A stretch of 64,000 bases of DNA, from contig NZ_JARFVB010000004.1 of the NCBI RefSeq assembly GCF_029193885.1, positions 1 through 64,000 of the forward strand, written 5' to 3'. Positions 9,361 through 17,540 of this stretch are shown piece by piece. Made by a program: the position numbers and the translations under genes. Source of the stretch: Flagellimonas yonaguniensis. GTDB taxonomy: Bacteria > Bacteroidota > Bacteroidia > Flavobacteriales > Flavobacteriaceae. How positions within the stretch are numbered: the stretch's first letter is position 1; every line of letters starts with the position of its first letter. A model generated the notes under the pieces. The model was not told the DNA's origin and did no database searches. It saw only the letters and a program-made list of their open reading frames with translations.

Positions 9361-10249
9361 GTCTTTTTCCTTCTATCACTTTGAATGCGTGCAGCACGTG
9401 CGGGAAAATCGCATCCATCGATTCAGCAGCTCCCTTTGTGGAGCCTGGCAAAGCCAAAATCAGTTTACCGTCCTTTATACCAGCGATAGAGCGTGAGAAC
9501 ATTGAGTATGGCATCCGATTTTGTCCGTAGCTTCTCATTTGTTCTTCTACTCCTTTTAGTTTGATGTCCAACAAGGGCTCCAAGGTCTGTGGGGTTACAT
9601 CTCGTGGTCCCACGCCTGTTCCCCCTGTAAAAATCACAAGGTCTGCGGAAGTGCTTTCCACCTTTTTGATGATTTCCTCAGCTTCATCGGGAATGATGTT
9701 TTTTTGGGATGTTACCCCCAAAGCCTTCAATTTCTCGATAATGGCCTCTCCTGCCCTGTCCTCTCCTTTTCCTTTGGAAATGGTATCAGAACAGACAACA
9801 ACATCGGCAGTCAGTCCTTCTGCATTGACTTTATACGAGGATTTCCCTCCTTTTTTCGATTTCAAACGAATGGTTCCGATTTCCACGCTTTTGTCAATCG
9901 GTTTCAGCATATCGTACATGGTAAGGGCCACAACACTGGCCCCGTGCATCGCCTCTACCTCTACCCCGGTTTTGTAAATGGTTTTTACCGTCATGGAAAT
10001 GGTAATGTCCAAACCGTCAATTTCATAATCGATGCCCGTGTATTCTATGGGCAATGGATGACAATCGGGCAAGAGGTCCGGGGTTTTCTTAACGCCCAAC
10101 AAACCAGCCGCTTTGGCCATTTCAAATACATTCCCTTTGGGAACCTTATTGTTTTGTATCGCATCTATCGTAGCTTGACTACTCGTTTTTACGATAGCTT
10201 CAGCAGTGGCCTCCCGCAAAGTGGTCACTTTATGTGTAATGTCTACCAT
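9353..10249 (-). CDS. moaCB: Bifunctional MoaC-MogA/MoaB fusion: cPMP synthase and molybdopterin adenylyltransferase
   Basis: 298 aa, a fusion of two normally separate enzymes. Residues 1-145 are MoaC (start MVDITHK, KKTPDLLPDCHPLPI, VVALTMYDMLKP, KKGGKSSY), which completes cyclic pyranopterin formation after MoaA. Residues 150-298 are the MogA/MoaB fold (VVVCSDTISKGKGEDRAG, FTGGTGVGPRDVTPQTL, ALPGSTKGAAESM), which adenylylates molybdopterin for MoeA. The fusion is known in Bacteroidota. It sits directly after moaE with no spacer. Both halves look intact. Confidence 0.94.
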   Translation of the reverse strand: MVDITHKVTTLREATAEAIVKTSSQATIDAIQNNKVPKGNVFEMAKAAGLLGVKKTPDLLPDCHPLPIEYTGIDYEIDGLDITISMTVKTIYKTGVEVEAMHGASVVALTMYDMLKPIDKSVEIGTIRLKSKKGGKSSYKVNAEGLTADVVVCSDTISKGKGEDRAGEAIIEKLKALGVTSQKNIIPDEAEEIIKKVESTSADLVIFTGGTGVGPRDVTPQTLEPLLDIKLKGVEEQMRSYGQNRMPYSMFSRSIAGIKDGKLILALPGSTKGAAESMDAIFPHVLHAFKVIEGKRHD

Positions 10250-10696
10250 TTACTTATTTACTTTCCATTGATGGGTTTCATCCTCAAAAATCTCTTTGCC
10301 AAAAACGGGAACTCTCGCCTTGATTTCCTCCACAAAAAAGTTGGTGGCTTCTATCGCAATCTTTCTGTGTGCCGAGGAGGTGAACACGAACAGGCACAAC
10401 TCCCCAACGTTTACCTTGCCCAAACTATGATAAATATGGGCACAGGTAATGTCGAACTTGGCAAAAGCTGCTTCGCGTATTTCGTGGAAGACTTTCTCTG
10501 CCATTTCTTCATAAGCCGCGTAATCGATAGCAGTCACGGTTTTGCCTTCTACCTCGTCTGCCCTGATCTGTCCCAAAAAAATACTGTGCGCGCCAATATT
10601 CGTCTTGCTTTGGTGGTTGGCCACCGAATTGGCTATTTTTTCGAGAGGAATCGCTCCTTGTACAAATACTTTTTTTGGTTTTTTCTTATCCATCAA
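10250..10696 (-). CDS. moaE: Molybdopterin synthase large (catalytic) subunit MoaE
   Basis: 148 aa, normal length. With thiocarboxylated MoaD it converts cPMP to molybdopterin. Visible family blocks: GAHSIFLGQIRADE, IDYAAYEEMAEK, HSLGKVNVGEL, TSSAHRKIAIEA and the lysine region EIKARVPVFGKE. The start lies 11 bases inside the end of the moeB gene, and the stop abuts moaCB, so the genes are tightly packed. Confidence 0.95.
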   Translation of the reverse strand: MMDKKKPKKVFVQGAIPLEKIANSVANHQSKTNIGAHSIFLGQIRADEVEGKTVTAIDYAAYEEMAEKVFHEIREAAFAKFDITCAHIYHSLGKVNVGELCLFVFTSSAHRKIAIEATNFFVEEIKARVPVFGKEIFEDETHQWKVNK

Positions 10697-11699
10697 TAAT
10701 TGTTTCTATACCGCCTTCCACGTTTTTCAAGTTGTGAAAGCCAAATTCATTTTTAAGGATTTCTATGGCGTTTTTGCTTCGTTTTCCAGATTGGCAGAAT
10801 ACAAAAACCTCCTGATTATTAGGTATTTCTTGGTATCGTGATGTTAAATCACCCATAGGAATGCTCAGCACCTTTTTCCCTTTCGGTTTGGGCTGTTCGA
10901 ACACTTCGCGTACATCGAGATACCACTGTTCTTTATTTTTTAGATCACAATCAATATAAACGGGGGCTATCCCATTCTTGCGAATTTTTTCCACTTCTTC
11001 AGGGCGTTTGTTTATTTTGATGGTCTGCTCGCTGGCCTGCATCATGTTGATAAGCTTAAGCTTACCAGAAAGCACCTCGCCCGCTCCCAAGATGATTTTA
11101 AGGGCTTCGGCAGCTTGAAGTGCTCCCAAGATACCAGGCAACACACCTAAAACTCCCGTAGCCTCGCAGCTAATGTTCTGTCGCGTGCTTTTCGGGAATA
11201 CACAACGATACGTAGGCCCATCTTTGTAATTAAAGACCGATAATTGCCCTTCATTTTTATAAATGGAGGCAAAAACCCAAGGTTTATCAGTCAATATGCA
11301 TGCATCGTTGATCAGGTACTTGGTTTCAAAATTGTCCGTACCATCCAAGACCACATCGTATTGATTGATGATGTTTTCCACGTTTTCAATGGTCAACGGC
11401 TCTTCGAATACTTCAAACCGCACCTCACTGTTCTGTTTTTCCAAGCGCTCTTTGGCAGCATTGGCCTTCGACCTGCCCACATCCGACTCTTGAAATAATA
11501 CTTGTCGATGCAGGTTGGACATATCGACTTTATCATGATCCATCAAACCAATGGCACCTACTCCTGCACCTGCCAAATACATGGCAGCAGGACAGCCCAG
11601 TCCTCCAACACCAACAATCAATACCTTGGCATCGCAAAGCTTTTCTTGGCCTTCAGGTCCAACTTCCGTGAGTTTTATTTGTCTGTCGTATCTGCTCAT
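10686..11699 (-). CDS. moeB: MoeB-type molybdopterin-synthase adenylyltransferase with C-terminal rhodanese domain
   Basis: 337 aa. Residues 1-235 are the ThiF/MoeB fold: nucleotide-binding VLIVGVGGLGCPAAMYLAGAG, NLHRQVLF, DGTDNFETKYLIND and the conserved cysteine region SCEATGVLG. Residues 240-337 are a rhodanese domain with active-site loop CQSGKRS. It should adenylate the MoaD C terminus and deliver sulfur. The paired Zn cysteines of classical MoeB are not seen: TYRCVFP keeps one of the usual CxxC, and the second CxxC is absent. Four bases overlap with moaD upstream. Confidence 0.92.
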   Translation of the reverse strand: MSRYDRQIKLTEVGPEGQEKLCDAKVLIVGVGGLGCPAAMYLAGAGVGAIGLMDHDKVDMSNLHRQVLFQESDVGRSKANAAKERLEKQNSEVRFEVFEEPLTIENVENIINQYDVVLDGTDNFETKYLINDACILTDKPWVFASIYKNEGQLSVFNYKDGPTYRCVFPKSTRQNISCEATGVLGVLPGILGALQAAEALKIILGAGEVLSGKLKLINMMQASEQTIKINKRPEEVEKIRKNGIAPVYIDCDLKNKEQWYLDVREVFEQPKPKGKKVLSIPMGDLTSRYQEIPNNQEVFVFCQSGKRSKNAIEILKNEFGFHNLKNVEGGIETIIDG

Positions 11700-11932
11700 C
11701 CTCCAGCGAACGGCGGCAATAAGGCCACTTCGTCTCCGTCCTTTATCGTTATTGTATCGTCTAAATTTTGGTTCACCGCTATCTGGACTGAATCTTTGTC
11801 AGCAATAGCCAAGCCATTCAAACATTGTATTTTTAGTTCCGACGCAGTAAGCGCCCCATTGAGTTCCAAAACCTCTTCGGACTTATCGGCAGCTTCGGCC
11901 ACCAAACCAAAATATTTTATGGTTACTTTCAT
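11696..11932 (-). CDS. moaD: Molybdopterin synthase small subunit MoaD
   Basis: 78 aa ubiquitin-fold sulfur carrier. It starts MKVTIKYFGLVAEAA and ends DGDEVALLPPFAGG, the exposed Gly-Gly being the site of adenylation and thiocarboxylation. It overlaps mocA upstream and moeB downstream by four bases each (ATGA arrangement), matching its role as MoeB substrate and MoaE partner. Confidence 0.95.
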   Translation of the reverse strand: MKVTIKYFGLVAEAADKSEEVLELNGALTASELKIQCLNGLAIADKDSVQIAVNQNLDDTITIKDGDEVALLPPFAGG

Positions 11933-12534
11933 ACGTCCATTTGCTTTAGTTGCTGTACATCTTCTTCGGTGTCCACATCAAAACCACCCTTTTTAAAGGT
12001 TTCCGTACAATAATTAAAATCTTCCAAGCGCATCAATTTCTTGGCCCCTTCGTCTCCCTCTAATTCCAATAGCAATGGAAATGCTTCCTTACTAAAAATA
12101 GCAGGCACCCCAATATTATCCCCATATTTGGAATAGGTCGCTTTTGGGCGTTGTGTCAGCTGCGTATGCACCAGTTTGATTAAGTTAGCGCGTTCCAAAA
12201 AGGGTTGGTCGGACACCAAAAAAAGTACGTGGTCCAATCCATCCTCTTCTATTAAAGCAGTTTCGAGTCCCAATTTGATACTAGATGCCATTCCCTGCTC
12301 CCAATGGGTATTAACGACTACTTTAAAGTCGTTGGAATCAATTTTATCCATAATTTCCTCCCGCTTTGCGCCCAGTACTAAAATTTTGGTCTGGAAACCT
12401 AGCAAGTCCACTTTGTCCAATGCATGGTCCAAAAGGGTTTTTCCCTTGAATTCCACCAACTGCTTTGGTCTTCCCAAACGAGTAGAGCCACCTGCTGCCA
12501 AAACAACAACCGCTATGTTTTCTTCTGCACTCAA
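11929..12534 (-). CDS. mocA: MocA/MobA-like nucleotidyltransferase (molybdenum cofactor cytidylyltransferase)
   Basis: 201 aa NTP-transferase. Nucleotide-binding LAAGGSTRLGRPKQLVEFKG at the start, FLVSDQPFLE in the middle and GVPAIFSKE further on are typical of MocA, which attaches CMP to Moco for xanthine-dehydrogenase-family enzymes. A GMP-adding MobA is the alternative. The adjoining xdhC gene favours MocA. Four-base overlaps on both sides show an operon. Confidence 0.85.
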   Translation of the reverse strand: MSAEENIAVVVLAAGGSTRLGRPKQLVEFKGKTLLDHALDKVDLLGFQTKILVLGAKREEIMDKIDSNDFKVVVNTHWEQGMASSIKLGLETALIEEDGLDHVLFLVSDQPFLERANLIKLVHTQLTQRPKATYSKYGDNIGVPAIFSKEAFPLLLELEGDEGAKKLMRLEDFNYCTETFKKGGFDVDTEEDVQQLKQMDV

Positions 12535-13685
12535 AGGGTTATTTTTTGAAATTGATTCTGTTTTGTATCGTGAATCGGCTCGGTTTTTTGCTTTAATGGT
12601 CGGACTTCTTTGTTCGTCAATACACTTTGAATTTCGGCCAATATGGACAATCCGATTTCGGCGGGTGTCTCCGCTCCTATTTCCAACCCTACGGGTGAAT
12701 GAATCTTTGCCAAATCCTCTTTGGATACTTCGATGCCTTCATCTGCCAGCTCGTTGAGCATGCGCTCATATTTTTTCAATGGTCCCAAAATACCAATATA
12801 TGGTGTCTCGGGATTTCCGAGCAGTAACTTGAGTACCGATAAATCGTAGTTGTAATTATGGCTCATCAATACAAAACAAGTTCGATTATCTATATTGATA
12901 TTTTTAAGCGTTTCTTCGGGTTTGGTCACAATCACTTGGCAAGACCCCACAAAACGTTCTTTATTGGCATGCGTGGGGCGACCATCGGTCACAGTAACCT
13001 TCCAACCCAGTAAATCTGCCTGTTGAGCCAAGATTTGGGCATCATTCCCCGCTCCGACCAAAACCAATTTTACAGGAGGTTGATGCATTTGGATGAACAC
13101 AAAATGTGTTTTCTCTTCCGTTGTGAGCTCAGCAAAACAGGAAGCATTTTCGTTAATGACTTCCTTGCTTTTTAAAAGCAAAGCTTGATGCAAATCATCT
13201 GAGAGTTGTTGACCCGAAATAACTTGATTTTCATTTAAAACCAAACAAGTTCCCAGTTGGTGTTGGGTTTTGTTCAAGTCAAAAACTACTGAAACGGCCA
13301 TTGGAACTTCCTGTTTCGCAACAGTTTTTAAAAGTTCACACGGATTGTTCCCATCGGTATAATTTATGGGTTCAAAGAGCACCTGAATGATTCCATTGCA
13401 GCCCAATTGCGCACCAATAACCGCATCATCCTCATCGCTGGTGTCGTAAGTGACCAGCTTGTTTTCCTGTCTATCCAACGCAAAAAGTGCCTTTCTGAGG
13501 GCATCACCCTCTAGGCAACCTCCGCTAATGGCCCCAGTGATATTTCCATATTCATCCACCAACATCCGTGCACCTGCTCTTCGATAGGATGAACCTTCAA
13601 CATGCACCACGGTGGCCAAAATACAGCGAATGCCCTGCGACTTTAGCTCTTGATATCTTGCTATGACGACATCCAACTCCCTCAT
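12531..13685 (-). CDS. xdhC: XdhC/CoxI family molybdenum-cofactor maturation protein
   Basis: 384 aa. The N-terminal XdhC/CoxI domain shows SSYRRAGARMLV and ITGAISGGCLEGDALRKA; the C-terminal half is a Rossmann domain (VLVGAGNDAQILAQQADLLG, VTDGRP) with the family end HSPVGLEIGAETPAEI. XdhC proteins bind Moco, promote its sulfuration with a cysteine desulfurase and load it into xanthine-dehydrogenase-type enzymes. The next gene upstream is a desulfurase, fitting this role. It overlaps both neighbours by four bases. Confidence 0.92.
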   Translation of the reverse strand: MRELDVVIARYQELKSQGIRCILATVVHVEGSSYRRAGARMLVDEYGNITGAISGGCLEGDALRKALFALDRQENKLVTYDTSDEDDAVIGAQLGCNGIIQVLFEPINYTDGNNPCELLKTVAKQEVPMAVSVVFDLNKTQHQLGTCLVLNENQVISGQQLSDDLHQALLLKSKEVINENASCFAELTTEEKTHFVFIQMHQPPVKLVLVGAGNDAQILAQQADLLGWKVTVTDGRPTHANKERFVGSCQVIVTKPEETLKNINIDNRTCFVLMSHNYNYDLSVLKLLLGNPETPYIGILGPLKKYERMLNELADEGIEVSKEDLAKIHSPVGLEIGAETPAEIGLSILAEIQSVLTNKEVRPLKQKTEPIHDTKQNQFQKITL

Positions 13686-14836
13686 ACGGCAGTGGTTTTA
13701 AGTTGGTTGACGACTTTTTTAATTTCAAATACCGCTTTTTCAATGTCCTCCGAAGAGGTATTTCGCCCTGTACTGATGCGGAGACTTGCAAAGGCAAGTT
13801 CATCTTCAACTCCCATCGCTTTTAATACATGGGATGGGTTCACTTGATTTGCGGTACATGCAGAACCACGAGAAACGGCGAAAGTGTTCAAATACCGAAG
13901 CAGTTTGGTACCATCCACGCCTTTGAACGACACATTTGTAGTATTGGGCAACCGCTCTTCATCTTGGCAATTGATGGTTACTCCGTCTATAGTCAATAGC
14001 TCCTCCTCTAATTGATTTTGAAGCCTTACCAGTTTTTCGTGGTTATTATTCAAGCTTTGGTTGGCAATTTCACAAGCTTTGCCAAATCCAACAATCCCAG
14101 GAACATTCAAAGTTCCGGGTCGTACTCCTTTTTCGTGGCTTCCACCGAAAAGATGTTTGTCGATGGAAATATTATTGTTTTTGTTTAAGTAAAGTGCGCC
14201 AATCCCTTTAGGTCCATAAAGTTTATGCGAAGAAAAAATAGCCATATCGATTCCCAAATCTTGCAAATCCACTGGAATTTTGCCCACAGCCTGTGTAATG
14301 TCCGACATTATAGGAACATTCTTGGAATGTGCAATTTTGGTTATGGTTTTTATAGGATGGATCAGACCTGTCTCATTGTTGGCTAGCATCAAGCAGACCA
14401 AAATTGTGGATGATTTAATGGATTCTTCCAGTTGGCTTAAATCAATGTTTCCTTGTCCATCCACATCCAAATAAGTGACTTCAAAACCATCAGACTCCAA
14501 TGCCTTCAATGTATCCAGAACGACTTTGTGCTCCGTTTTACAGGAAATAATGTGGTTCCCCTTGCTCCCATTTTTTTTGCAAAATCCGAACAAGGCCAAA
14601 TTAGCGGCCTCCGTAGCTCCGGAGGTAAAAGTGATTTCCGTTGACCTACAATCTACCAGCTTCGCTACCTGACTACGTGCTGTTTCCACTACATCATCGG
14701 CACACCACCCAAAAGAATGATCACTGCTCGCATTGCCAAAGTTCTCAATAAAATATGGCAGCATCGCCTCCACCACTTTTGGTTCCGTAGGTGTGGTTGC
14801 ATTATAATCCAGATATATTTTTTTTGTTGGCGACAA
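13682..14836 (-). CDS. NifS/IscS-type cysteine desulfurase, first gene of the Moco operon
   Basis: 384 aa. PLP enzyme taking sulfur from cysteine. Motifs: YLDYNATTPTEPKV, FTSGATEAANLALFG, KTEHKVVLD, the PLP lysine in SSHKLYGPKGIGALY and the catalytic Cys in SRGSACTAN. The start is TTG at 14836; the codon before it is an in-frame stop, and the next ATG (residue 25) would cut the PLP fold. As leader of a Moco operon with xdhC and a rhodanese-MoeB, it most likely supplies sulfur to MoaD and/or the sulfurated cofactor, though general Fe-S duty is possible. Confidence 0.9.
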   Translation of the reverse strand: MSPTKKIYLDYNATTPTEPKVVEAMLPYFIENFGNASSDHSFGWCADDVVETARSQVAKLVDCRSTEITFTSGATEAANLALFGFCKKNGSKGNHIISCKTEHKVVLDTLKALESDGFEVTYLDVDGQGNIDLSQLEESIKSSTILVCLMLANNETGLIHPIKTITKIAHSKNVPIMSDITQAVGKIPVDLQDLGIDMAIFSSHKLYGPKGIGALYLNKNNNISIDKHLFGGSHEKGVRPGTLNVPGIVGFGKACEIANQSLNNNHEKLVRLQNQLEEELLTIDGVTINCQDEERLPNTTNVSFKGVDGTKLLRYLNTFAVSRGSACTANQVNPSHVLKAMGVEDELAFASLRISTGRNTSSEDIEKAVFEIKKVVNQLKTTAV

Positions 14837-14844
14837 ATTACAAT

Positions 14845-14868
14845 CGTTATGTTTGTTTGTGCATAACG
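14845..14868 (-). promoter_or_regulatory. Putative ModE operator in front of the Moco operon
   Basis: Perfect 7-bp inverted repeat CGTTATG - 10 bp - CATAACG, total 24 bp, ending eight bases before the desulfurase start codon. E. coli ModE sites have the same half-sites (CGTTAT...ATAACG), as I recall with the same overall length. A ModE-type regulator with a near-identical recognition helix is encoded at 6099-6446. No clear promoter was found, so repression is inferred. Confidence 0.6.
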
Positions 14869-14939
14869 CAATTTAATAAGAATGAATCAGTATTCCCCTA
14901 TGTTTTTCAAACCATTAAGAAATAAAATCCTAAAAAATC

Positions 14940-14970
14940 TTTGTCAGCAAACCTATTAATCGTAATATTG
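14940..14970 (+). promoter_or_regulatory. Bacteroidota-type promoter of the ars operon
   Basis: TTTG at 14940-14943, 19-bp spacer, TAATATTG at 14963-14970 (consensus TAnnTTTG, one mismatch), 18 bases before arsR. The -7 element lies inside the ArsR palindrome. Confidence 0.6.
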
Positions 14971-14974
14971 CAAT
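14959..14974. promoter_or_regulatory. ArsR-type operator 1
   Basis: ATCGTAATATTGCAAT, an imperfect palindrome overlapping the -7 promoter element of arsR. It recurs with one base changed before the next gene (15337-15352). Confidence 0.7.
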
Positions 14975-14988
14975 GAATAAGATTATTT

Positions 14989-15318
14989 ATGGGCTTAGCC
15001 AAAACTGAAATATTTACTGATAAGCAAAATCAGATTGCCCAATACGCAAAAGTATTCGGGCATCCGGCTCGTGTGGCGATTCTGCAGTATTTATATAAAC
15101 TGAATGCTTGTGTTTGTGGGGATTTAGTAGATGAAATCGGTTTGGCCCAACCCACAATTTCCCAACATTTGAAGGAATTAAAGCAAGTTGGTCTTATCAA
15201 AGGCAATGTGGAAGGTACAAGTGTTTGTTACTGCATTGATGCCGATAATTGGACGAAAATGAAAGAAATAATGTCCGAATTTTTGGACCAAGACCTCAAC
15301 CAAAAAGATTGTTGCTAA
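14989..15318 (+). CDS. arsR: ArsR family metalloregulator
   Basis: 109 aa winged helix repressor. The HTH is QPTISQHLKELKQVGLIKG, preceded by the metal-site region NACVCGDLVDE, close to the As(III)-binding CxC of ArsR. Further cysteines lie in VCYC and at the very end (KDCC), offering extra thiol ligands. Arsenite binding should release it from the two palindromes at 14959 and 15337. It heads arsR-DUF6428-arsC-acr3. Confidence 0.92.
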   Translation: MGLAKTEIFTDKQNQIAQYAKVFGHPARVAILQYLYKLNACVCGDLVDEIGLAQPTISQHLKELKQVGLIKGNVEGTSVCYCIDADNWTKMKEIMSEFLDQDLNQKDCC

Positions 15319-15336
15319 AAAAATTTGAACTAATTA

Positions 15337-15352
15337 ATCGTAATATTACAAT
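15337..15352. promoter_or_regulatory. ArsR-type operator 2
   Basis: ATCGTAATATTACAAT, a near-perfect palindrome 12 bases before the DUF6428 start. It shares 15 of 16 bases with operator 1. A TTTG at 15324-15327 has only a weak -7 partner, so whether this drives a second promoter is unclear. Confidence 0.65.
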
Positions 15353-15364
15353 AAATATAGAGAT

Positions 15365-15829
15365 ATGAAATTAGAAGAAGTTAAATCAGTATTGTCCCAA
15401 TTGGAGACCATAGCGTTTCAATTGCCCAACGGGGATTTGGTCCCCAATCATTTTCACGTAACCGAAGTGGGTAAAATAACCAAGCATTTTATTGATTGTG
15501 GAGGAACTGTTCGAAATGAGGAAGTTGTCAACTTTCAGCTTTGGAATGCTGATGATTATGACCACAGGCTCCATCCTGAAAAGTTGGTCCACATCATTGA
15601 ACTGTCCCAAGAAACTTTAGGTATAGGAAATTTGGAAGTTGAAGTGGAGTATCAGGGACAGACCATTGAAAAATTTGCTCTCGATTTTGATGGCAAAAAC
15701 TTTTTGTTGACCACCAAACAAACTGATTGTTTGGCAAAGGACAAATGTGGTATTCCTGAAGAAAAACCCAAAGTAAAACTTTCCGAACTTCAGAATTCTG
15801 GATGTGTTCCAGGAAGTGGGTGTTGCTAA
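15365..15829 (+). CDS. DUF6428 family protein, cysteine-rich C terminus
   Basis: 154 aa, cytoplasmic, family of unknown function often found beside arsR in flavobacteria. The body is a small alpha/beta fold (PNHFHVTEVG, HPEKLVHIIELSQ). The C-terminal third carries CLAKDKCG and ends SGCVPGSGCC, five cysteines in about 35 residues. In an arsenic operon this suggests As(III) or thiol binding, perhaps handing arsenite to the pump or regulator; that is inference. It has an ArsR-type palindrome directly upstream. Confidence 0.75.
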   Translation: MKLEEVKSVLSQLETIAFQLPNGDLVPNHFHVTEVGKITKHFIDCGGTVRNEEVVNFQLWNADDYDHRLHPEKLVHIIELSQETLGIGNLEVEVEYQGQTIEKFALDFDGKNFLLTTKQTDCLAKDKCGIPEEKPKVKLSELQNSGCVPGSGCC

Positions 15830-15842
15830 AAAAACAAAAATC

Positions 15843-16460
15843 ATGTCACATTATTCGGTGTTGAACGATTTCATCTCAAATTTGGATATGAAATCCATTT
15901 CAGAAGACAGAAAAGTAATGTTGAAACCACTTGTGGCCTACATTCAAGAAAAGGTGGATAGCAAGGATTCTATTCGACTAAACCTAATTTGCACACACAA
16001 TTCCAGACGGAGCCATTTGTCCCAGATTTGGGCTCAGACCATGGCTCATCATTTTGGAATTAAGAATGTAAGCTGCTACTCGGGAGGAACGGAGGCCACC
16101 GCCCTATTTCCCATGGTGGCTTCAACTTTGGCAAACACTGGTTTTGAGGTGCAAATGCTTTCCGAAGGAAAAAATCCAGTGTACAGTATCAAGTTTTCGG
16201 AAAACGAACATCCTGTCATCTGTTTTTCAAAACGGATGGATGATGATTTCAATCCTAAGTCGGACTTTGCGGCCATTATGACCTGTTCGCAGGCTGATGA
16301 AGGTTGCCCATTTGTGCCTGGGGCCGAAAAACGCATACCTATCACTTACGACGATCCAAAAGCGTTTGACAATACACCTCAGCAAGCTGAAAAATACAGT
16401 GAGCGAAGCAAACAGATTGCCACCGAAATGCTTTATGTCTTTTCCCTAATTCAAAACTAA
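15843..16460 (+). CDS. arsC: Arsenate reductase-like low-molecular-weight phosphatase fold protein
   Basis: 205 aa from the ATG at 15843; an in-frame GTG at 15804 would overlap the previous gene. The LMW-phosphatase/thioredoxin-type ArsC P-loop CTHNSRRS (Cys-x5-Arg) follows a hydrophobic strand (RLNLI). Later cysteines, [10 protein letters not shown] and [17 protein letters not shown], could form the disulfide cascade typical of ArsC. Converts arsenate to arsenite for export by Acr3. The stop and the acr3 start overlap (TAATG). Confidence 0.87.
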   Translation: MSHYSVLNDFISNLDMKSISEDRKVMLKPLVAYIQEKVDSKDSIRLNLICTHNSRRSHLSQIWAQTMAHHFGIKNVSCYSGGTEATALFPMVASTLANTGFEVQMLSEGKNPVYSIKFSENEHPVICFSKRMDDDFNPKSDFAAIMTCSQADEGCPFVPGAEKRIPITYDDPKAFDNTPQQAEKYSERSKQIATEMLYVFSLIQN

Positions 16461-17512
16461 TGGCCATCAAAAAATTAAGCTTTTTAGATAAAAACTTGAC
16501 CCTTTGGATTTTTGTTGCCATGGCTTTAGGGGTCGGTATCGGGTACTTTTTTCCCAACTTTCCCGACTTTGTCAATTCCTTTAGTAGCGGAACGACCAAT
16601 ATTCCGATTGCCATCGGATTGATTTTGATGATGTACCCGCCACTGGCCAAAGTAAAATATTCCCTGTTGCCCAAAGTGTTCAAAAACACTAAAATTCTAT
16701 CCATTTCTCTCGTTTTGAACTGGATTGTGGGCCCAATTTTGATGTTTGCCCTTTCCATCATCTTTCTCCGTGACTACCCCGAATACATGGTAGGCCTTAT
16801 TTTGATTGGCTTGGCAAGATGTATTGCCATGGTCTTGGTCTGGAACGATTTGGCCGAAGGTAGTAGCGAATATGGTGCCGGTCTGGTCGCCCTAAACAGT
16901 ATATTTCAAGTTTTCGCCTATAGTTTTTATGCTTGGATCTTTATAACCATACTTCCACCTTACTTTGGTTTTGAAGGAGCGATAGTTGATATTTCCATCG
17001 GGACCATTGCCGAGAGTGTGGCCATTTATCTGGGCATTCCTTTTTTGATGGGGATTCTGAGCCGTCAAATCTTGGTAAAATCAAAAGGAGAAGAGTGGTA
17101 TACAACAAAGTTTATTCCCGCCATTTCCCCCATTACCTTAATAGCGCTTTTGTTTACCATTGTGATCATGTTTTCCCTAAAAGGTGAATTAATCGTGCAA
17201 ATACCCATGGATGTGTTGATCATTGCCGTTCCCCTACTGGTCTATTTTGTTTTGATGTTCATTATCGGCTTTTTCACTACAAAGGCTATGGGTGCCGAGT
17301 ATGACAAAACAGCTTCTGTGGCATTCACGGCGGCCGGTAACAATTTTGAGCTTGCCATTGCCGTTGCCATTGCCGTTTTTGGATTGAACTCTGGTCAAGC
17401 CTTTGCCGGGGTTATTGGACCGTTAGTGGAAGTACCTGCCTTGATCTTGTTGGTCAAAGTCTCTTTTTGGTTTAGAAAGAAATATTTTGGATTCAATAAA
17501 GCGAAAGCATAA
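16460..17512 (+). CDS. acr3: ACR3 family arsenite efflux permease
   Basis: 350 aa, ten membrane segments expected. Characteristic ACR3 blocks: [29 protein letters not shown] with the conserved Cys of helix 4, and [18 protein letters not shown] in helix 9. It exports As(III) using the proton motive force. Last gene of the operon; a long hairpin starts at its stop codon. Confidence 0.95.
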   Translation: MAIKKLSFLDKNLTLWIFVAMALGVGIGYFFPNFPDFVNSFSSGTTNIPIAIGLILMMYPPLAKVKYSLLPKVFKNTKILSISLVLNWIVGPILMFALSIIFLRDYPEYMVGLILIGLARCIAMVLVWNDLAEGSSEYGAGLVALNSIFQVFAYSFYAWIFITILPPYFGFEGAIVDISIGTIAESVAIYLGIPFLMGILSRQILVKSKGEEWYTTKFIPAISPITLIALLFTIVIMFSLKGELIVQIPMDVLIIAVPLLVYFVLMFIIGFFTTKAMGAEYDKTASVAFTAAGNNFELAIAVAIAVFGLNSGQAFAGVIGPLVEVPALILLVKVSFWFRKKYFGFNKAKA

Positions 17513-17534
17513 ATCAATTTTGATTGATTTATGC
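17507..17534. terminator. Hairpin between convergent acr3 and the D-aminoacylase-like gene
   Basis: Perfect 12-bp stem GCATAAATCAAT / ATTGATTTATGC with loop TTTG; it includes the acr3 stop codon and ends seven bases before the convergent stop. Without long T runs it may be a bidirectional transcription block or mRNA 3' end structure. Confidence 0.6.
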
Positions 17535-17540
17535 TCAAGG

